This document shows positions 56,187 to 64,000 of a DNA stretch of 64,000 bases, piece by piece. The DNA comes from Notospermus geniculatus (Eukaryota > Nemertea > Pilidiophora > Heteronemertea > Lineidae). The notes under the pieces were generated by a model that did no database searches, was not told where the DNA came from, and saw nothing but the letters and a program-made list of their open reading frames with translations. Both the position numbers and the translations under genes were made by a program. Numbering within the stretch: position 1 is the stretch's first letter; each line of letters starts with the position of its first letter. The stretch is taken from positions 32,513 through 96,512 of the forward strand of contig NMRB01001494.1 of the NCBI GenBank assembly GCA_002633025.1, written 5' to 3'.

Positions 56187-59100
56187 TCAATTTGGAGTTA
56201 TCGTATTCCTTCGCCCAGCTTGCACCGTCTGAAGCTTAAAGTAAATCCCCTTCTGCTGCATCAGTTCACTGTGGGTCCCGAGTTCCATCACTTTTCCATG
56301 ATGCATGACGGCGATCTTGTCCGCATTCTGTATCGTCGATAATCTATGAGCTATACAGATGCATGTCCGACCCTCTCGGGCCTTGTCGAGCGCCTCTTGG
56401 ACAACCTAATTGAGAAGACAAAAGATTTATGGTTAAGCTGAATGACTTCAATGGTTGTTGAGCCAGAACTTTTAAGAAAATCTCTCTGGTTCTGTTACTT
56501 CAGTGATGGTCTTTCAGGTGTCCGTGGCCTTGACATCAATACTCCTAGGTTTACCGGAACATTTGGACTTCAAGATTCAACAAATACTCAGTTCCTTCAT
56601 TATGAAATGCAGGATAGAGGAGAATTGGATTATCAAGCCCAAAAAATCCATTAAAATTTTGCATGGCAAATCAGTTTATTTACCGGAATGGCAAGTCGTG
56701 TTGAGACAACATACCTTTTCACTTTCAGTGTCCAGAGCGGAAGTAGCTTCATCTAGTAACAAGATCTTTGGGTTTCGTATCAGTGCCCGCGCTATTGCCA
56801 CCCGTTGTTTCTGCCCTCCACTTAGCTGGGTACCTTTGTCACCAACATTGGTGTTATAACCCTGGATAACAAAATATTGCCATTTAGTCATCAAACGTAC
56901 ACAAGTTGAAAATGAAGGATTGTGATAGTTTTAAAGATGGTTGAAAATGTACACTTACATCAGGTAAATCCTGTATAAATGAATGAATATTCGCCTTCCT
57001 CGCCGCCTCAATGATTTCATCCATTGGGATCTGTCGCTCGTTGTCCCCATATGCGATATTCTCAGCGATGTTGGTGTCAAACAAGACAGGTTCTTGGGCG
57101 ACTATTCCTAACTTGCTTCTGTACCACTGGAGGTTTAAACTCTTGATCTCTTTACCATCTACAGTCTACCAACCAGTGCAAGAAAAGAGAAAGAGTAAGC
57201 TATGTAGAAACAGAAGCAGAGAGTACACTCCTGATGCAATTTAAGGTAGCTAGCATCTCTAAACAAAGGTTCCTCATCGACAGAATGCTAAACTCCAACT
57301 GATCTTCTTTCTTGTGCACACATTGAACAACTAGCAGTCTTGTTAAAACTTACCACACTCCCTCCAAAAGGATCATAGAACCTCGCCGCTAGTTGAACTG
57401 TTGTACTCTTTCCACATCCACTTGAGCCGACCAAACCAAGTGTCTGACCAGGGCTGACAGATACTTTCAAACCTTGTAAGATCTGGGTGCCAGGTCTTGT
57501 GGGGTAGGTGAAGTCGACATGAGTGAAGGAGAGTTCACCTTTGAACTCAGAATCGGGCTGGAATGCAAATGGGATACCGGTATGTCTGTCAAAAATGCTA
57601 GATGCTGGTGGCATCATTAGAATTGAGAGCCAAGTGCTACATTAAATATGGCACTATTGGTTCTTAATAGCATTGGGCAACCTAAATGTACAACAGGAGG
57701 AAAACGGAGGTCTTGGAGTAGCCCTGTGCGCTGTTAAAGAGATTAGTCACCCTCTCTATCACATGAAGAAGGTGTCTGACTGGGGATCGAACCCAGAACC
57801 TCAGCAGTGACAGGCACTTATGTTTGCACTGCGCCGCTTTGACAATTGTTGGTAACATGAAGTAGCCGAGCTGGTCTCGGCATACTATTGGAAGGAAACG
57901 TTAGAGTCCTTCATCTGGTCGAGGTTATGAATTTACCATCGTTGTTCCATCAGTACTATAAGCATCAATAGGTGGCTCTCTGTCAAGAAGTTGGAAAATT
58001 TTCGCTGCCGCAACTTTTGCTTTAGCATAGTCTGGTGCTAGTGAACTGGCTCGGCCAAATGCCATGCCGCCGAATGTTATGGCTGCAAAAATCCTGAAAA
58101 TGATCGAATAAAGGCCCATTTTCACTGTGGTTTGTGACGAGCAGTGCGGTTTTCACAGGGTTTTGGATAATCCTTTGATGGTTTAACAAGACATGGCATG
58201 TTAATGAACCCAATGCCTGTGAAAACCAGTCCACTCGCCACCAACTGTAGCGGAATCCGCTGAAGTGGTAACAGTTCTTTAGGAATTAAGGCAGACAGAC
58301 TGAAAGTGACAAGAGAAAAGTTGCTATTCATTTATGGTTTTGCAGAATGGAAAGTTCCATTATTAAACAACAAAATGACAGCTTTGCCTGCAACAGAGCC
58401 TCCTTTTAATACTAAAACACTATCCCGATGAAACTTACATGAAAATAGCCTCAAAACTCATTTCACCTTCATCAATCAAATAGGCACCAAAACTAAAGGC
58501 AGCTCCGTATGCAAAGAAAATGACACTTTGTGTGAAGGCGTAGGCAATGCCGTAGATGTGGGAGCGCTTGGTTCCTGCCCTGTAATGAAATGAAGGAAGC
58601 GTTAGCTAATGTGCCAATGAAAGCATGCATAATAAAATTAATCATGTACAGAGTGACAAGTAAAGTACAGAGTGACAAGTAAGGTACAGAGTGACAAGTA
58701 AAACTACGGTCGCATCAATGAAACTTACTTCAACACTGCCTTGAAATGAGTACCGTAAAGTTCTTCAAATTTTGTTTCCTTCACCAGAGCAGCAACAGTT
58801 CGGACATTTTCTATCGCTTCTGTAGCAATCTGAAAGACGATCATATCACAAGCTACCGGTAGTCTTCCATGGAGACCAAAACTGTGACTACTGACTTACG
58901 TCAAGCGTGTTTCCTTCTGTGAATGTGTGGTCTAGCAGCGTTATAAAGTGCAGAGACACTGTGGCGGGCTGATTTGGCCCCGCCGTACCAAATGTGTAAA
59001 CCCCGTAGGGGGGACGCGCCAGGTGGCGCATGCGCAAGAGAGAGAGGCTGACACGCGGTTTTGACGAATGTTGTTGTATTCCGTATTGTGCTGTTCGGAT

Positions 59101-62100
59101 CCGAAATAAAGGAGTTTACAAGGGGAGTACCGTATTGAATTAGTGTTTAATTAGCGGGAGAGTAAGAGCCCGTCAAAGTGGTGACAGCGGTGGGATTAAA
59201 ACTATTTCCCAGCCCAAATTGAATAATGCAGACTTACTTTTCCACCTTCCTCTACCTTCTTTTTGTCACCCTTTGCGTAGCCAGCCAACAGCCGCATTTG
59301 TAGGAAACCACCCAATGCCAAGATTGGCAGGAAACACAGTACAACTAGAGTTAATTTCCAACTGTATACAAACGAAATGATGATACCAGTGCCAAGGTTA
59401 GCGACGGATTGGATGATGGTTCCAATTCTTGAACCTGTTGCCTGGAAACGGAAAGGGTCTTCATATCAGATTTAACGGAGGAACAAACTGTTCCAGTAAA
59501 ATAAAGTATTAAATCAAGAGATGAGTCCTAGGCAACTATAAGCAAAATTGGGTGATAAATGTATAGTAGGGGGAAACCAGAGTGACTGAAAACCTCCACA
59601 GTTGAAGAGTGTTGCCCTCTCTATCACTTGAAGAATGGATTTGGAGACTGAACCCGGAACCTCAGTGGTGACTGGCACCAATGACTTCACTGCACCACTC
59701 TGACAGCCTGCCATGTTTCGGGTTTGTTGAATGAACAGAAAGGAGCTGCACGGCCATCTGCACGGTGAGATTCTTCATTACACTCACCCCTTTGACCAAC
59801 GAGGTGTCCGATGCCAGTCTGACACAGAGCGCCCCCACTTGGTTCTCATGGAGATCAAACCAACCAATATCCTGAAATTGAAAAACAATCATAGGAATCT
59901 GCAGGGCGTTAGTAGGGCCTACTTACACTGGTCCCCTGTCCACGAGAGTGGCTCTGCAAATATGAATGAAGCGGAGCGGATTGAGGACAGGGGATCAGTC
60001 TAGATAGTACTCACCTTGGTAGAAGAGCATCATTGACAGGTCAACTTGGATCTTCAGCACACCTATTGCTGTTGCTAACTGAAACTGTTGCTAACTGTTG
60101 AAGCATGAGGCAAAAAGACAACGAATGCTTACTTGTCTCAACATCGCTTTGAATGTCAACGTCCTTAGTCTCTCGGTCAAACGTTCCCCAGATAATGCTA
60201 AGAAGTAACTTTGTAGGAAGTTACATAGTCCAATCACGAGACCAATCCCTGCCAGAATGGCGGAGAACAGGCCTGATCCTTGTGCCTGAAGGTCCATGTC
60301 TACAATGGCGAAAACCTAAAAGAAGGCAGAAAAAAATCAACTGTTTCATCACACTCAGTGAAAATACGTAGGCCACATCTGACAACAGAGGACAGAAATA
60401 AGTCCTTACCCCAAGAATTTCACTAAAAATGACAGCAAATGCTGGTTGGGCGCCGCCGGTGATGACAGCAGAAAAACAGCCAATCAATATCAACAACCAT
60501 TCTCGTGCATTCATGGCCCAGATCCTCTTCATAGAAACTTGTGGGACTTCCTCCTTGTCTTTGCTGGGCTCCTCCTGAAATTGACAGCATGCCATACTTT
60601 ACACTTAAAATTACAGCGCATTTCAGTTTTTGTCGGGGGACGGGTTCACCATTCGCTGCAAGATATATAGCTACTACATACTATTCCACTTTAACTGTTG
60701 TGAGAGACTGACGTACTCTCCATTATGACTTGGACAAATATTTTTCCTCACCTCATCATTCTCGCCTGTCTGCTGCGAAACTGACCTCTTCAATCGACGC
60801 AGACTTCCTCGACTTCCGAACTCTTTGCCTGAGTTTTGTCTCCTGAAACGGCTGCTCTGTCTTGACAGGCTACGCTTCAGAACGCCAGAATCTTCAAAGT
60901 CATCGAAGATTTCTGCATCCTTCTCCTCTTCCTTCAGCTGAAAAAGATGGTATCATCTGTGATAAGACTCCTCATATCACATAGCAGCGTGCGATTCATG
61001 TCATTTTACCAGGCTCTGCCTCCCTCATGACTCCCCCTATGACCAAGGAGCTTTCTCAGAGCCTCTCTTTGAGTCGAGGATTTAACTGATTGTTTTAACG
61101 TTTCAAGGTGGTTAGATTCTGGAATTGAACTGACCTGACTTGTGACTAAAGTATAGTACAATCCCTCCTCAGCCATCAAGGCATCATGATTCCCTGACTC
61201 GACAACCTGACCATCCTTGATTCCAAAGATCACGTCTGCATTCCGTACAGTTGACAGTCGATGCGCTATCACAATGGTGGTTCGACCTTGGCTCGCCTGA
61301 AGCAAAGACATGGGCACTGTTAAGTTTGGAATTTTTGAATTGAAACAGTACGAAATGAGCCATACAGGGTTAGCATGTCAGATGCAAATCTGCTGTTGCA
61401 GAGTCTAGTGTGGATGGCGCCATCGATGGTGAGCCAGAAGAATTCCAGCATTGGTGTCCGTCTTCCTGTGGGATCACCCACATCTAGGCTTGCCATAAGA
61501 TAAGGCGTACCTTCTCCAAAGCCTCCTGCACAACACTCTCACTTTCCATATCCAGGGCGGATGTGGCCTCATCAAGCAGCAGAATCTTTGGGTTCCTGAC
61601 TAAAGCTCTTGCAATCGCAATCCTCTGTTTCTGCCCGCCGCTGAGCTGGGCTCCTCGCTCTCCAACTAATGTTTCTAAGCCCTTAAAGATATGAAAGAGG
61701 GGTAGAGGAAGTCAACAAAGCTGTTGGGACGTACATGTTCATCAATGGACTGAATACAAAGAGTCAAAAAGAGAACACCATGGTTTTAGTTGTCCAACAA
61801 CTCAGTTCCCCTGAGAAGGGGATTAGGTGACGGTGCAAAAAATCAGACTGCAGACTGAGTCCAGAATAAGTTGCACTTACATCTGGTAGATTGTTGATGA
61901 AGTTATAGGCATTTGCCTCCTTTGTTGCCTGCTTAATCTCAGCCTCTGTTACATCATCGCGGCCGTACTTGATGTTCTCAGCGATCGTTGTAGCAAACAA
62001 CACTGGCTCCTGACTCACTACACCAATACGCTGACGCAGCCATTTGACATTCATGTTGCGAATGTCATGTCCGTCTATTCTGACCTGAAAATTGTAACGG

Positions 62101-63830
62101 GATGAGGTTCCTGTCATAATGCTGACAAAATTACTCCATACCGGTAAGTGAAATCCATTACGGTACATCCCGCATGAGCTGCCAAACAAGCATTCCATCA
62201 TGGATCCAGGGTCTGGGATCTCTACTAGAAAATGTCCGAGGAAGACCCCGGTTGGGGTCGAAAACTTGTGAAACTCGGAGACGACGTCACGTTTACTATC
62301 ATTTTGTGTGTCGTTTTTTGTGCTCTATGTTGGGTATCATGGATCCCAGGAATCAAAATGTCGTATTTCACACTGTCATATCTTCTACCTGTGTTGTTGC
62401 CCTTCTGCTCTGACTCCCTATCAGGACAGAGTGATACTGAGGTCGTTGAGGGTGAAGGCAACACACAACCTTGAACTGCACAAGAAAACATTGCTACCCA
62501 GAGCTTTACACCCCATTTAGAAGATGCCACTTACCATACCATCCTCGGGGTCATAGAAACGCTGAAGCAGTTGCAAAGTGGTACTTTTCCCACAACCACT
62601 GGGACCAACGAATGCGACAGTCTGCCCAACAGAAACGGAGGCACTGAACCCATTCATGATCTGAAAAGAAGGAAGTGGAGAATAAGTGGGCCTTGCAGGA
62701 AACCTGCGAAGAATCACCCGCAGTACCACAGGAATGATTCGACCCAACTGGGAGTCGAATCTACAGTCACAAGATGATGGGGTGACGTTTCCTTTGCAAT
62801 GATCTGACAGCATTCCACTTTGACCAAATTCATATGGTTCCATATTTGGAATATCTGTAAAAATTTACTTCTGGGATCTCTACTAAAGTGCCTGAGGAAG
62901 ACCCCAGTTGGGGGTCGAAAATTTGTGAAATTCGGAGACGACTTTGTTTACTATCCGTTCATTCCACTAAATATTGTACCAGGAGTTTAACACCCATGCA
63001 CTCATTACCTTCTGCTCAGTCCTTGCAGGATATCTGAAGTGAATGCCATCAAACTCAATATTGCCAACAATCTCTGGTTTTTCTCCCTCATCCGAGCTGC
63101 TATCAATCAATGGTTCTTGATCAATGATATCAAAGATTGATGCTGCAGCTGCTCTGGCGCCTGAAACTGCCTCTAGATTAGGTAGGGCATTACCAAGGGA
63201 CAGTGCACCAATCATGACACCAAAGAAGACCTGAAGAGAAAGGATCGGCACCATCAAATAGAGTCGACGTCCTCATGGGTGTGAAGATTGGATCTGATTG
63301 GGGATTGAACCTTATATGTGATACATGTAGGTGTCGGTGTTTCCATCGCCTCACTCTGCCAGACTGACCGTCCATGTTGAAACGACCGTACGTGTACCAG
63401 TGTCCTCTTCACCACGAATACAGCCGGGTAAAATTAGGGTAAACAAACCATACACACCTGCAAGATGACCCCAGCAGTGGTTCTCTCCTCCCGAATCATT
63501 CTTGCTCCATACCAGAATGCCAGGCCGAACACAGCGAAGAGGACCACCCAGATTGTCCCAAGACATACACCATAAATGATACCCTTCTTGATTCCTATCT
63601 GCTTGGCGTCTCTAAGGTTTTTGTTGTACCTGGGATTGNNNNNNNNNNNNNNNNNNNNNNNNNNNNNNNNNNNNNNNNNNNNNNNNGGAATGAAACCCAA
63701 CTTACCGCTCACTTTCCTTATTCTCACCACCAAAAGCAACAACAGTTCTGATAGCACCTAACACCTCCTCTGCCACAGCACCAGCTTTGGCATACGCTTT
63801 AAGCTCCTTCTGTGTGAACGTCTGCAGCAG
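56187..63830 (-). CDS. ABCB1-like: ABCB1-type transporter, 5' end outside window (gene C)
   Basis: Exons on the minus strand: 63830-63706, 63629-63458, 63230-63009, 62660-62535, 62084-61881, 61681-61511, 61296-61135, 60937-60752, 60574-60410, 60315-60133, 59871-59788, 59441-59238, 58829-58729, 58579-58439, 58093-57937, 57557-57354, 57165-56959, 56861-56715, 56405-56187 (TGA). 1059 residues are visible, from [15 protein letters not shown] in TMD1 to the C-terminus [16 protein letters not shown]. Both NBDs keep every consensus motif. It matches C' exon for exon, with a few replacements (DTNIAEN instead of DTSIAEN in NBD2), one exon 7 and no exon-14 duplication. The first exons and promoter lie beyond 64000. 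It is probably a complete, functional gene; substrate specificity cannot be read from sequence. Confidence 0.92.
57660..57845 (-). mobile_element. tRNA-derived SINE in gene C intron
   Basis: Counterpart of 39210-39400 with intact GGTTCGATCCCC B box. Confidence 0.65.
58960..59195 (+). mobile_element. Solo/partial LTR with primer binding site, only in gene C
   Basis: A 215-bp block from TGTGGCGGGC to CCCGTCA contains an AATAAA signal (near 59103) and is followed by AAG and TGGTGACAGCGGTGGGA, a Gypsy-type PBS. The matching intron of C' (about 40528) has eight unrelated bases instead. The internal region is missing, so this is a 5' LTR plus PBS remnant. Confidence 0.75.
59540..59705 (-). mobile_element. 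tRNA-derived SINE in gene C intron
   Basis: Counterpart of 40880-41045. Confidence 0.6.
62725..62825 (-). mobile_element. tRNA-derived SINE head in gene C intron
   Basis: Counterpart of 44180-44280, with the TAGATTCGACTCCC B-box-like stretch. Confidence 0.55.
63295..63365 (-). mobile_element. tRNA-derived SINE head in gene C intron
   Basis: Counterpart of 44735-44800. Confidence 0.55.
63639..63686. other. Assembly gap (48 N) in gene C intron
   Basis: Lies between exons 6 and 7. In C' the flanking matches are about 250 bp apart (without the exon-7 duplication), so the gap is undersized. Confidence 0.8.
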
Positions 63831-64000
63831 CTGAAGATGGAAAAATCATTGTTTCCATAAATATGGGGCCTACATACTCACACAGGGAGTCTTCAGTTCC
63901 CTTCTGGGACTGCTCAGAAGTGAATCTTCAACCTCAGAAACCAACAGATACATGTACTGGTACGTAAGACTAGGCCTGGCTGAGAAACGTAAAGGACACA
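63831..64000 (-). other. Intron of gene C to window edge
   Basis: Matches 45901-46070 of C'; the next exon upstream would be the fifth and is not in the window. Confidence 0.8.

Overview
The window is metazoan nuclear DNA: multi-exon genes with GT-AG introns, dense transposon relics, Ns and scaffold joins. The many short palindromic TIR elements, tRNA-derived SINEs and the level of difference between duplicated segments fit a highly heterozygous marine invertebrate deuterostome, with an echinoderm as my best guess. That is inference, because no rRNA, mitochondrial or marker gene is present to place the species.

Left part (1-13.4 kb). Positions 1-4678 are a second, incomplete copy of the 3' half of MED24. 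It lacks three of the last seven exons and ends at single-N scaffold joins. From 4.7 to 12 kb lies a transposon graveyard: a tandem repeat of an unidentified 62-codon ORF, two nested Gypsy-like gag/LTR relics, a non-LTR retrotransposon RT relic cut by at least four hairpin MITEs, and several more MITEs. At 12.9-13.2 kb there is an array of short palindromes.

Middle (13.4-27.0 kb, + strand). MED24, a subunit of the Mediator transcription coactivator complex. I can follow 23 exons giving an in-frame product of about 1037 aa. A CpG-rich candidate promoter with a CRE site precedes the putative first exon.

Right part (27.5-64 kb, - strand). A tandem cluster of ABCB1-type full transporters (P-glycoprotein/multidrug efflux). 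Read along the minus strand the order is C (5' end outside the window), B (5' two thirds), C' (lacking its first exons) and A (complete except three exons lost in a 477-N gap). A and B are near-identical, as are C and C'; the A/B and C/C' types are diverged paralogues. B runs directly into C' at equivalent positions of two transmembrane domains, either as a chimera from unequal recombination or because two haplotypes were concatenated in assembly. A and MED24 are convergent, with stop codons about 500 bp apart.

I see no prokaryotic-style system. The most unusual structures are the B-C' chimera, a duplicated exon 7 in C' whose double inclusion would hit a stop, MITE and LTR presence/absence differences between the paired copies, and the unidentified tandem ORF repeat.
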